Positions 8,510-17,485 of a stretch of DNA of 40,180 nt are shown here, piece by piece. The notes beneath the pieces are model-generated. The model did not search any database. It saw only the letters and a list, made by a program, of their open reading frames with translations, and was not told where the DNA came from. How positions within the stretch are numbered: position 1 is the stretch's first letter; every line of letters begins with the position of its first letter. The stretch is from Endotrypanum monterogeii. Lineage: Eukaryota > Euglenozoa > Kinetoplastea > Trypanosomatida > Trypanosomatidae. The stretch is from positions 569,758-609,937 of the forward strand of contig CM007340.1 of the NCBI GenBank assembly GCA_000333855.2, in the 5' to 3' direction. Made by a program: the position numbers and the translations under genes.

Positions 8510-10255
8510 ATGTCCTCGAGTGCTGCCCTCCGCGACGTGAGTCGCAACCATGTTTCTGGTTTGCGTCCGACAGCGGCTCGCAAAGGCGCAGCACCACCGC
8601 TACACCGCACTACTGCCCGGACCGTAGCAACGGCGACTTTTGTGCGGCCACCGCGCAACCCGTCAGGCGCTGTGCGCGCGTGTGCCAGCGGCGGCGGTGA
8701 TGAGGCGCCAAACTGCGCTGGTGCTGGTGCTGCTGTCGCTGGGGTGTCAGCGGTGAGCGAGGCGCCTGCGCCGTCGCAGGACCGCGAGGTGTCGCACGGC
8801 TGCGATGCCGCAGCGCCCGCGGCGCAGCCCGTGTACCGAGCGCGCGGACTTGCTGCGATGTCGCCTGCCGCGCTGGTAGAGGCGTTCAGGGCTACGTGCA
8901 AGGGGCGCGTGGCGGACGCTGCGTGCACGGCACAAGACAAGGCGCTTCTGCAGACGGCGGTCCGGACACAGGAGGCAGAGGTGCTTGATGCTGTGGTGGC
9001 TGAGCTGTGCCCGCGGCTGCGTGACGTGGCGGTGGACGCGCACGGCTGCCACGTGCTGCGGGCACTGGTGGAGGCGTGTACGGCGGAGCAGACGGAGGCG
9101 CTGATCGGCGCGATGCACGCGTCGGTGGTGCTGAACATGTGCACCACGTCACAGTACACGCGACGCACGCTGCAGTCGCTGTTCGAGCGGCGCGAGGTGG
9201 ACCTGTCCTCGCTTGTGCGTGTGCTTGCGGACAATGCGGGGTACCTTGCGGCGACGCAGCAGGGGTGCATCTCGTTGATGCGCGTGTTCGAGCTGTGCGA
9301 TGCTGCGCAGAAAGCGGAGCTGGTGCGCGAGCTGCTGCCGAAGCTGGCTGCGCTGTCGATGGATGCGTTTGCGAACTACATGGTGCAGTGCGCCATCGAG
9401 CACAGCGATCGTGCGACTGCCGCGCAGTACGTTGTGGCACACTTCGCCGACAACATACTGCGGATGAGCTGCAACAAGCACTCCAGCAACGTCTTGGAGG
9501 CGGTGCTGCGGTGCTGTGGGGACGTCCCTGCGGTGCGGCGTCTTTTCCTGGACGAGCTGGTGTTCAACCCAGCTGCGCTGAAGGAGGTGGTGGGCGACTT
9601 GTATGGGAACTTTGTGGTGCAGACGCTGATCGGCGTTGTGACGAACCCGATGGAGTTCAAGCGCCTGGAGGACCGTCTGCGCCCCGCGCTTGCGGGGTGT
9701 CAGTTCGCCCCGAAGATCGAGGGGAAGCTGAGGGCGGTGCGTCCAGCCGCGCTGCGTGCGGGTGGTGCCGGGCACCGACCTTCCCACTCCCACTCCCACT
9801 CCCACTCCCACTCCCACTCTCACTCGCAGCAGGATCGGCTGTGCTCAGTCTCGCACCCTACCTCTGGTTACGGGGATGCGCACTCCGTCTGTGTGAGGAC
9901 CGGTGTACCGTGTCCATCGGCGCTGGCTTCGTCTGTTGATCAAGTGTGTGTGTCGTTGGAAGGCTCTTGTGGTCGACCATACGGTAGCAATTCTTACAAC
10001 TGCATACCCCCTCCGGCTGAGCACCAGCCACAAGGGCATATGAGGCGGACACTATCCGGGCAGGCTCACCCCGCGGAGTACTTCCGATTTCCCATTCTTG
10101 GAGAGTGTACCAGTACTCGCGCAGCCGGTGCAGTTCCCGTAGCGGAAGAGGCGGATTGCGGACCCGTTTATGGCCCATCACCGCAGGCACGCCACCGTTT
10201 GCAGCAGCAGCGGCAGCAGCAGGTGTTCCGCCAACCCTTCAATATTGCCTGCTGA
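8510..10255 (+). CDS. Pumilio-repeat (PUF) RNA-binding protein, copy 1
   Basis: The 581-residue product carries Pumilio repeats at about residues 165-395. At least five to six repeat helices are visible, for example HGCHVLRAL, FANYMVQCA, KHSSNVLEAVL and LYGNFVVQTL, each ending in the family's G/S-x-x-V-x-Q/E type of RNA-reading helix. PUF proteins bind 3'UTR elements and control mRNA stability and translation, important where transcription is polycistronic. Only the C-terminal repeats are canonical; the others are degenerate. A Ser-His dipeptide repeat (seven SH units) lies near 425-439, followed by a Gln/Pro-rich tail ending in PFNIAC. The reading frame stays open upstream to 8468, but that start is GTG; the first ATG after the splice signal is 8510. 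The protein is paired with a second copy downstream. Confidence 0.88.
   Translation: MSSSAALRDVSRNHVSGLRPTAARKGAAPPLHRTTARTVATATFVRPPRNPSGAVRACASGGGDEAPNCAGAGAAVAGVSAVSEAPAPSQDREVSHGCDAAAPAAQPVYRARGLAAMSPAALVEAFRATCKGRVADAACTAQDKALLQTAVRTQEAEVLDAVVAELCPRLRDVAVDAHGCHVLRALVEACTAEQTEALIGAMHASVVLNMCTTSQYTRRTLQSLFERREVDLSSLVRVLADNAGYLAATQQGCISLMRVFELCDAAQKAELVRELLPKLAALSMDAFANYMVQCAIEHSDRATAAQYVVAHFADNILRMSCNKHSSNVLEAVLRCCGDVPAVRRLFLDELVFNPAALKEVVGDLYGNFVVQTLIGVVTNPMEFKRLEDRLRPALAGCQFAPKIEGKLRAVRPAALRAGGAGHRPSHSHSHSHSHSHSHSQQDRLCSVSHPTSGYGDAHSVCVRTGVPCPSALASSVDQVCVSLEGSCGRPYGSNSYNCIPPPAEHQPQGHMRRTLSGQAHPAEYFRFPILGECTSTRAAGAVPVAEEADCGPVYGPSPQARHRLQQQRQQQVFRQPFNIAC
9782..9829 (+). repeat. Coding hexamer repeat (Ser-His) in PUF copy 1
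   Basis: Eight hexamers in frame: six TCCCAC, one TCTCAC and one TCGCAG, encoding seven Ser-His pairs and Ser-Gln. The second PUF gene has only three TCCCAC plus TCGCAG. The repeat marks the 3' end of homology between the two genes. Confidence 0.95.
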
Positions 10256-12641
10256 CGTGGGGCTTTGAAGGGTGCGGTTGTAGAATTGCACGCAGAGGGC
10301 AATGTCCCATGCCATCGGTAGAGCCAGGAACGGCCTCTACGTTGGATTGGGGCTTACTGTTGTGAAGCGGTGCTGCACATTTGCCCTCACGCAATGACCT
10401 CTTTTTTTTTCGCTTCCATTTCCCGGAACTTCGTTGTTGACAAACGGGCGTCTTCCTATCATTGGGTGTTCTTTTTTTAATTTGTTTTTTCCTTTTGAGA
10501 GACAAATACGTTGTTGCTTTTCCTATTTTTGTTTCCTTTTCCGCTTTATGATTTCTCCCATCGTAGTGCTGAGGAGTGCGTTTGTGTGTGTGGGCAAACA
10601 CCTAATCATGAGCGATGTTCACGTCTCTGACGGCATTTCTAGCCATCTACGCATCGCATGCGGTGATAGCAGTGGCTACTTCCGTCCACCTCGTATCCAG
10701 AAAGACACCGAGTTTCTCATGGCACCTGATGACTCCCGGGATAACATATATCTCGCTGTATATATCAGCCACAGTCCCCTGTAGCAGTTGTAAAACTTCA
10801 TTGAAAGCTAGTTTCTCTGCGCGCTTGATCTCGATGGATATTTCAGTTGCTCGTCCGGAGACTGCCCATTGTGTGATGCAGCTCCCACTCGTGAGGGGTT
10901 AATAGACTGCTCAAACCACTGTACATTTGGGAGCACGGGCTCACTGTGTACTGCACGTCTGAGATTCGCATGTGTACAAACACAAATGTCTCCGCAGACA
11001 CGCTCCCTTGGTCACAAACCTACACAGAAACAAGATTCGTAGTCTGTTGTATTCGCACAGGACCTCGGTGAAAACAAGCAAGCCAACACCGACAAACCAT
11101 TCTGTGCAGGTGCACTCATTCGATTCCTCGGCACCCACCATAAGAATCCCTCACACACTTGCCATGTGATTCTTTCTCGTCCCCCTCCTCAGTGCAGATC
11201 GGCCTGTTCCCACCGCCAACTGCCCATCCACCCTTCTATCGATGCCTTCCATGCAGTGAGCGTCTACTCCTGTTGCTCAGCGGACCTTCCACCTAGGAGG
11301 AAAAGATGGAAGCTGCGATTCCCTATTAGATTTATATTTTCATCTTTCTTTGGTTTGAACAAGGCATTGTGACCTTTTTTTTTTCTGTTAGATCTGGTGC
11401 GTACCCGCCTCTTCTTCCTCTCCGTCCCACCCCGCCCACCTGCAGATTGTCATGGCTTTCGCTGCATGTCTTCAGTTCTGGATGGGGGCCCTCACCAGTG
11501 TGGTGTGGTGCCGACGGCCATGGTGTCTCAATGACACTTCCGCGCACTAAAATAACAAAAGTGAAGTGAACACCACAGGGTCTGCTGTGCACACCGTCGG
11601 ACGTGCGTGTTGGCGTTTGCGCCTGCATGTTCTGGGGTGTATGGTGGTCTTCGCCGAGGTCGACGGGGCATGGGGTGCGTCGCAAGGCGCAGCTCCAGCT
11701 GTCCACCGTAGCTTGTCTGCTGGTAGGCACGCCACCTTTCACTCGGACCCTCACCAACGCTCTGCTGTCTATGCTGCGGAGTAGACCATTTGCTGCCCAT
11801 CAAATCTCGACTAATCACACCTCTTCTCACAAACCACTCTTCTCTGCACACCCCCACACACGCTGGTGCACCAACACAACTTAAAGAGCAAGACACTCCT
11901 GGCTAGACCCCCCCTCCTCCTCACCCACCGTTCTCGATTCGCTATCAACCCTCTCCTCTTCTCGTTTCCCTCACTCACCGCGCTGTGATCGCCATTCGAT
12001 CGCAAGAGAGAAAATTAGACCCCCCCTCCCCCACGTTGTCGCGCTTTCGCTGTGTCGCCTCACCGTTTGTCTTCGAACGTGTGTTTCTCTCACCTGGATA
12101 CTGTTTGTCGGTATCCACGCTCAGCGGAGCTTTTCTGGTTGTGGTGCCCCCCCCCCCATTTAGAGCACATCCTCTCTCGCCTCACTTGTTTCACGTTTTG
12201 TTGTGCGTTTGCCCCCACTTCTCATCCTAGCATACCTCCCCCTCCCTCCCACACACACCCGCGTGTGCATAAAAACACCTTTTTCTTCTTTCTGTCATCA
12301 AGTTTCCCTCTCTGTCGCAGGCGTGAGGCTGCTGCCACGGCGCGCGTGCGCACGAAAACCGCACATCGACTTGTGTCGACCTGTATTTTGTTTGTTTGGC
12401 CGTCTCTCGCCTCCCCCACCCATCCCCGCCCGAGCACACACACACACACATCCGAATTGTCCTTCGCTTCTTTTTGTTTTTGTCTCGTCGCGAGTTTCGT
12501 GTCTTCTCTTTAGATATATCGCACACCACTTGTCTCTCCCTTTCTGTAGCCGCTGTGCTCTCCCCCCTCCCGTCGTCTCCCCTCCCCACCTCGCAGCCGC
12601 TTGTGGCTCCTCTTTGCCCCCTCTTCTGCCACTTCAGGATA
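10256..12641. other. Long intergenic region between the two PUF genes
   Basis: I see no supported gene in these 2.4 kb. Small ATG frames exist (for example 10615-10902, 95 codons) but have no recognisable protein features. Moderately GC-rich sequence occurs at 11440-11780 and pyrimidine-rich blocks at 11160-11300 and 12000-12630. I see no repeat of the PUF1 upstream region, so the PUF duplication does not extend obviously into the flanks. Confidence 0.65.
12555..12637 (+). promoter_or_regulatory. Candidate trans-splice acceptor for PUF gene 2
   Basis: A long C/T-rich stretch ends in AG at 12636-12637, only a few bases before the ATG at 12642. An earlier acceptor, AG at 12512-12513 after a CTTCTCTT tract, would give a more usual leader of about 130 nt. 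Confidence 0.5.
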
Positions 12642-14198
12642 ATGAGTCCTCCTGCCGAGCATTACGACCCCGTGCGCGGACTGGCTGCACCTCAGCCTCG
12701 TACCATCGCCATATCGAGGAGCGCAGCGCCGCCGCCACGCCGCCCGTCAGGCGCTGTGCGCGCGTGTGCCAGCGGCGGCGGTGATGAGGCGCCAAACTGC
12801 GCTGGTGCTGGTGCTGCTGTCGCTGGGGTGTCAGCGGTGAGCGAGGCGCCTGCGCCGTCGCAGGACCGCGAGGTGTCGCACGGCTGCGATGCCGCAGCGC
12901 CCGCGGCGCAGCCCGTGTACCGAGCGCGCGGGCTTGCTGCGATGTCGCCTGCCGCGCTGGTAGAGGCGTTCAGGGCTACGTGCAAGGGGCGCGTGGCGGA
13001 CGCTGCGTGCACGGCGCAAGGCAAGGCGCTGCTGCGGGCGGCTGTCCGGACGCAGGAGGCAGAGGCGCTTGATGCTGTGGTGGCTGAGCTGTGCCCGCGG
13101 CTGCGTGACGTGGCGGTGGACGCGGAGGGCTGCCACGTGCTGCGGGCACTGGTGGAGGCGTGTACGGCGGAGCAGACGGAGGCGCTGATCGGCGCGATGC
13201 ACGCGCCGGTCGTGCTCGACATGTGCACCACGTCACAGTACACGCGACGCACGCTGCAGTCGCTGTTCGAGCGGCGCGAGGTGGACCTGTCCTCGCTTGT
13301 GCGTGTGCTTGCGGACAATGCGGGGTACCTTGCGGCGACGCAGCAGGGGTGCATCTCGTTGATGCGCGTGTTCGAGCTGTGCGATGCTGCGCAGAAAGCG
13401 GAGCTGGTGCGCGAGCTGCTGCCGAAGCTGGCTGCGCTGTCGATGGATGCGTTTGCGAACTACATGGTGCAGTGCGCCATCGAGCACAGCGATCGTGCGA
13501 CTGCCGCGCAGTACGTTGTGGCACACTTCGCCGACAACATACTGCGGATGAGCTGCAACAAGCACTCCAGCAACGTCTTGGAGGCGGTGCTGCGGTGCTG
13601 TGGGGACGTCCCTGCGGTGCGGCGTCTTTTCCTGGACGAGCTGGTGTTCAACCCAGCTGCGCTGAAGGAGGTGGTGGGCGACTTGTATGGGAACTTTGTG
13701 GTGCAGACGCTGATCGGCGTTGTGACGAACCCGATGGAGTTCAAGCGCCTGGAGGACCGTCTGCGCCCCGCGCTTGCGGGGTGTCAGTTCGCCCCGAAGA
13801 TCGAGGGGAAGCTGAGGGCGGTGCGTCCAGCCGCGCTGCGTGCGGGTGGTGCCGGGCACCGACCTTCCCACTCCCACTCCCACTCGCAGCCGCGCCGTCA
13901 GCGGCTGCCGCAGCGCCAGTCACAGCCCCGCAGCAGCCGCCGCAGCAGCCGCCGCAGCAGGAACAGTCGCCACAAGAACGGGTCCCAATGCCATGGATTT
14001 CGCAGCGATCACAGCCGCTGTCGCGGGCTCCGTCCAAGGCCTCGCGCGTTGTACGTTGCTCTATCGACTCCGCTTGTGCACATGACTGGACGTTCTACAG
14101 CTCGTCCGAACCCTCGCGTACATCCGCCACGTCACTTGGGGGGTCATCGGTGTCACTGCCAGCAAAGAATTACCGTCATAACCCCTACGAGATGCTGA
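12642..14198 (+). CDS. Pumilio-repeat (PUF) RNA-binding protein, copy 2
   Basis: The open frame encodes 518 residues and repeats the PUF core of the upstream gene. Homology runs from 12744 to 13889 (8660-9829 in copy 1). The core differs from copy 1 by a handful of residues in its first part (for example DAEGC for DAHGC, MHAPVVLDM for MHASVVLNM) and is identical in the last 190 or so residues. The N-terminus differs completely. After the Ser-His repeat (three units here) the tail is unrelated to copy 1 and unusually rich in Arg and Ser. The overlapping frame reached by a -1 shift encodes a more protein-like Ala/Pro/Gln tail to 14290, so the annotated C-terminus is doubtful. The open frame extends upstream only from a TTG; the first ATG is at 12642, after the splice signal. 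Confidence 0.8.
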   Translation: MSPPAEHYDPVRGLAAPQPRTIAISRSAAPPPRRPSGAVRACASGGGDEAPNCAGAGAAVAGVSAVSEAPAPSQDREVSHGCDAAAPAAQPVYRARGLAAMSPAALVEAFRATCKGRVADAACTAQGKALLRAAVRTQEAEALDAVVAELCPRLRDVAVDAEGCHVLRALVEACTAEQTEALIGAMHAPVVLDMCTTSQYTRRTLQSLFERREVDLSSLVRVLADNAGYLAATQQGCISLMRVFELCDAAQKAELVRELLPKLAALSMDAFANYMVQCAIEHSDRATAAQYVVAHFADNILRMSCNKHSSNVLEAVLRCCGDVPAVRRLFLDELVFNPAALKEVVGDLYGNFVVQTLIGVVTNPMEFKRLEDRLRPALAGCQFAPKIEGKLRAVRPAALRAGGAGHRPSHSHSHSQPRRQRLPQRQSQPRSSRRSSRRSRNSRHKNGSQCHGFRSDHSRCRGLRPRPRALYVALSTPLVHMTGRSTARPNPRVHPPRHLGGHRCHCQQRITVITPTRC

Positions 14199-14290
14199 AA
14201 ATCGTGAGCTGGCCACTCGGCTGTACCACGACGCCCATGCACACCGTTGTGTCCGGTTTTCCACCCTGTGTGCCCCGCGACACACAATAG
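13890..14290 (+). other. Alternative C-terminal frame of PUF copy 2
   Basis: In the -1 frame relative to the PUF core this stretch stays open to a TAG at 14288-14290. It encodes about 133 residues: first Ala/Pro/Gln-rich (with PQQPPQQPPQQEQ), then a Ser-rich and mixed segment with NYRHNPYEMLKIVSW. That composition looks more like a natural PUF tail than the Arg-rich reading in the core frame. Third-position GC is similar in both frames by my rough count, so codon use does not decide. A lost base near the hexamer repeat, real or an assembly error, would join this frame to the core. Confidence 0.45.
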
Positions 14291-14836
14291 AAACTCCAGC
14301 GTTATCGCTGTTAACGGTATAGACGTGCCTTGGCGGCGTGGCGCAGGCACCCATTTGTGCGCGGCTCCCCGCTTGCCTCGGCCCTTCCCTCCCCCCCTCC
14401 CCTCCCCCCTCCGTAACTAGACGCCCTTACGTTTTTTTCTATTTTTTATTTAAATCTGGAATACATGCGTTTGTTTCTTGTTGCCTTCACTGTTCACCCC
14501 CACTCCGTGTGTTCTGTGGGGTGTATTCCAGTGTGTACGTCTGCAGAGACAGGGACGCACGCGCACATCACCTCCCCCCTTCTCCCTCTCTTTTCCATTC
14601 CCCCCTTCCCCTCCTTGTCTTCTCATCTCTCTACTCCCGTCCCTCTCCGCCCTTATACGTAACATGTGCATATGCGTTTATGTGCAGGCTGGCACCGGAG
14701 GGGTTGGGGTGGGAGGCGCTTTTTCTTACCAGCAAAATATGGGCGACGCACTCGTGTATTCAATTCTATGCGTACGCGTGCAACTTGTACTTCATTGCCC
14801 CATAGCGTGTGTATATCTCTCATGAATTTATTTTTT

Positions 14837-14880
14837 CCCCTCCCTCTCCCTCTCCCTCTCCCTCTCCCCTCCCCCCCCCT
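14837..14880. repeat. (CCCTCT)n polypyrimidine tract
   Basis: A pure C/T block with about five CCCTCT-type units and a terminal C run. It is a mirror-type polypurine/polypyrimidine sequence. Confidence 0.9.
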
Positions 14881-15049
14881 CGCCGTACGCGGCGCAGTTC
14901 ATTACCTTACCGATTTCCGTTTGAGATCGCTGTCTATTTTGTACCTTTGCTAGAGGCAAACGAGAACCGCTGTCCTCTACCGCTGGCCCCTCGGGGTGGG
15001 GTGTCCCCTCCGTCTTCCGGGTATAGTAGCTGTACAGTGCGTCTTGTTT

Positions 15050-15092
15050 CCCCCCCTCCCCTCCCCTCCCCTCCCCTCCCCTCCCCCCCTCT
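15050..15092. repeat. (CTCCC)n polypyrimidine tract
   Basis: Seven or so CTCCC units in an uninterrupted C/T block of about 43 bases. Confidence 0.9.
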
Positions 15093-16076
15093 GCTACGAT
15101 TGGCTGCTTCGACTCGCCTTTTTCCACTAGCGGCGATTTGTTCCTTGACGTTTGATAGCTTTTTGTTGTTGGTAATTTGAGACATCTCTCCTCCCTCCCT
15201 CCTCACTAGATCTGTGCACCGTGCCAGAATGGGTGGTGGTGGGGAGGGGGACACACTGCGGAGGGGCGACGGAGGAAAAAAAAGAAATATCAATCAAGAG
15301 TTCCCCGTAGAAATATAGTCGGCATGCTGTTGCCGCAGACAGACACTTCGTGTGTGCTTCACTTTCCGGTGCATGCACACACCCGTCTGCCTCGTCGACT
15401 CCCCCCCCCTCCCCGATCAGATTTCTTTCTCCTTTACCCCCTTCCCCAATAATTAGATTTCAATCAGACCGCGATGGCGTAGCGACGCCAAAAAAGGAAA
15501 ACAAGAAGAAAAGGAGAGAAGACACTCGGACACACGACGCCTGCCACACAGTCTGTGGACAAATTACAGATGGCCCTTTGGAGCCACATGACGTCAGGAA
15601 AGATGCAAGCAGCGAAATCGCGTCCTCTGCGTGGCGTACGCCTTGTTTACACCGATCTCCCCTCTCGCTCCCCCCCCCTCTTCCTCTCCGTCCCACGGCT
15701 TTTATAAACGCTCTGCTCGTGTCTGTGCAAGTGTTATAGGCTGAGGGAATAACACTGGAGAAGGGAGAGGCTGTCAGGAGATGAGGATTATCTCACCTAT
15801 TTGTGGTCTGAGACCATGGGATGTCAGGTAGGGTTGTGTCTCAGCTGAAGGTGATATATTCCTGTTGTTGTTTTTCATGGCGGGAGGCGGGGATTCGTGT
15901 GCACTCGAGTGAGTATCTATTTTCCTGCTCCACTTATGTCGCTTGAAATTTGATGCTCGTGTCATGGTTATCCTCACTTGTTTTTCTCCGTACGTTTTAT
16001 AAGCCGATGTGCATCTTTTGTTGGTACTCTCGCAGACAGCACGGCCGCTGAATCGCCACCATCCATACGCGCATAT

Positions 16077-16080
<4 letters not shown>

Positions 16081-16109
<29 letters not shown>
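16081..16109. repeat. (AT)n tract at left edge of gap
   Basis: About 14 AT units run almost to the first N, which suggests assembly stopped in or near this repeat. Confidence 0.95.
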
Positions 16110-16110
<1 letters not shown>

Positions 16111-16896
16111 NNNNNNNNNNNNNNNNNNNNNNNNNNNNNNNNNNNNNNNNNNNNNNNNNNNNNNNNNNNNNNNNNNNNNNNNNNNNNNNNNNNNNNNNNN
16201 NNNNNNNNNNNNNNNNNNNNNNNNNNNNNNNNNNNNNNNNNNNNNNNNNNNNNNNNNNNNNNNNNNNNNNNNNNNNNNNNNNNNNNNNNNNNNNNNNNNN
16301 NNNNNNNNNNNNNNNNNNNNNNNNNNNNNNNNNNNNNNNNNNNNNNNNNNNNNNNNNNNNNNNNNNNNNNNNNNNNNNNNNNNNNNNNNNNNNNNNNNNN
16401 NNNNNNNNNNNNNNNNNNNNNNNNNNNNNNNNNNNNNNNNNNNNNNNNNNNNNNNNNNNNNNNNNNNNNNNNNNNNNNNNNNNNNNNNNNNNNNNNNNNN
16501 NNNNNNNNNNNNNNNNNNNNNNNNNNNNNNNNNNNNNNNNNNNNNNNNNNNNNNNNNNNNNNNNNNNNNNNNNNNNNNNNNNNNNNNNNNNNNNNNNNNN
16601 NNNNNNNNNNNNNNNNNNNNNNNNNNNNNNNNNNNNNNNNNNNNNNNNNNNNNNNNNNNNNNNNNNNNNNNNNNNNNNNNNNNNNNNNNNNNNNNNNNNN
16701 NNNNNNNNNNNNNNNNNNNNNNNNNNNNNNNNNNNNNNNNNNNNNNNNNNNNNNNNNNNNNNNNNNNNNNNNNNNNNNNNNNNNNNNNNNNNNNNNNNNN
16801 NNNNNNNNNNNNNNNNNNNNNNNNNNNNNNNNNNNNNNNNNNNNNNNNNNNNNNNNNNNNNNNNNNNNNNNNNNNNNNNNNNNNNNNNNNNNNNNN
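16111..16896. other. Assembly gap (786 N)
   Basis: A run of 786 undetermined bases between two (TA)n tracts. The non-round length suggests it was estimated from paired reads. The content is unknown. Confidence 1.
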
Positions 16897-16908
16897 CGCA
16901 TATAGTAG

Positions 16909-16936
<28 letters not shown>
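16909..16936. repeat. (TA)n tract at right edge of gap
   Basis: About 14 TA units starting 12 bases after the last N. Confidence 0.95.
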
Positions 16937-16939
<3 letters not shown>

Positions 16940-17415
16940 GCATATTTTTCAACATACACACATGTATTTTTTTGTATCTATACATATGGCTACTCCTCTA
17001 GGAATATCTGTGTCGCCGTGTCCTCTAAGTTTATAAAGATAAACATATCTTGGGATTCTGGTACGGTGGCGCTACCCCGTATATATATTTTTTCATTTTC
17101 CTGGTCACTTTCTGTCGTCGACCATCCCCTCTTAGTGGCGCTAGCGAGCGCTTTTGTCCCTGTTCTCCACAGGTCAGGTGTATGGAGGGTGCGGTGCCTC
17201 ATGACTGCCCTTTAGACATATCACGGAAAAGGTATGGATCCATCTCCATGCTGCAAATCCTCTCAATGCATATATAAGGAGTTCCTGAATTTACAGGTAT
17301 GCATCACACAGATGTGAGAATTAAAAAAAAAAATTACGATCAACATTTTTTTATATAGAAGTCACATTGAGGTACCAACACGAGCAAGCGTTATATTGGC
17401 TCCCGTATACCGTGC

Positions 17416-17440
17416 ATCCTCCCTCCCTATCCTGAATCAG
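17416..17440 (+). promoter_or_regulatory. Candidate trans-splice acceptor for the WD40 gene
   Basis: A short C/T tract (17416-17433) is followed by AG at 17439-17440, giving a leader of about 45 nt before the ATG at 17486. Confidence 0.5.
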
Positions 17441-17485
17441 TGAACGGGAGGAGCACAACGGTGGGTCATTGGATCTAAAGCGTAT

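Larger units (their letters stand above)
14199..17485. other. Gene-poor stretch with assembly gap upstream of the WD40 gene
   Basis: Apart from the possible PUF2 tail up to 14290, I see no gene in 3.3 kb. The stretch is notable for many strand-asymmetric pyrimidine tracts (14385-14412, 14569-14655, 14837-14880, 15050-15092, 15400-15445, 15655-15695), a 786-base N gap and (TA)n on both gap flanks. Frames spanning the gap are artefacts. A short gene inside the gap cannot be excluded. Confidence 0.65.

Noticed and set aside
8461..9270. Long reverse-strand frame inside PUF copy 1 (and its twin in copy 2)
   Set aside because: It is a shadow of the GC-rich PUF coding strand, with Arg/Ala/Ser-rich low-complexity translation, repeated in both copies only because the DNA is duplicated.
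10615..10902. 95-codon ATG frame between the PUF genes
   Set aside because: It has a hydrophobic first part but no clear splice signal close upstream, and a competing frame from 10608 overlaps it. I see no family resemblance, so it is not called.
14338..14805. 155-codon frame after PUF copy 2
   Set aside because: It begins at GTG, runs through pyrimidine tracts and translates to Pro/Ser/Phe/Cys-rich sequence typical of C/T repeats.
15774..17036. Frames spanning the 786-base gap
   Set aside because: They are open only because undetermined bases hide stops; the flanks encode Tyr-Ile repeats from (TA)n.
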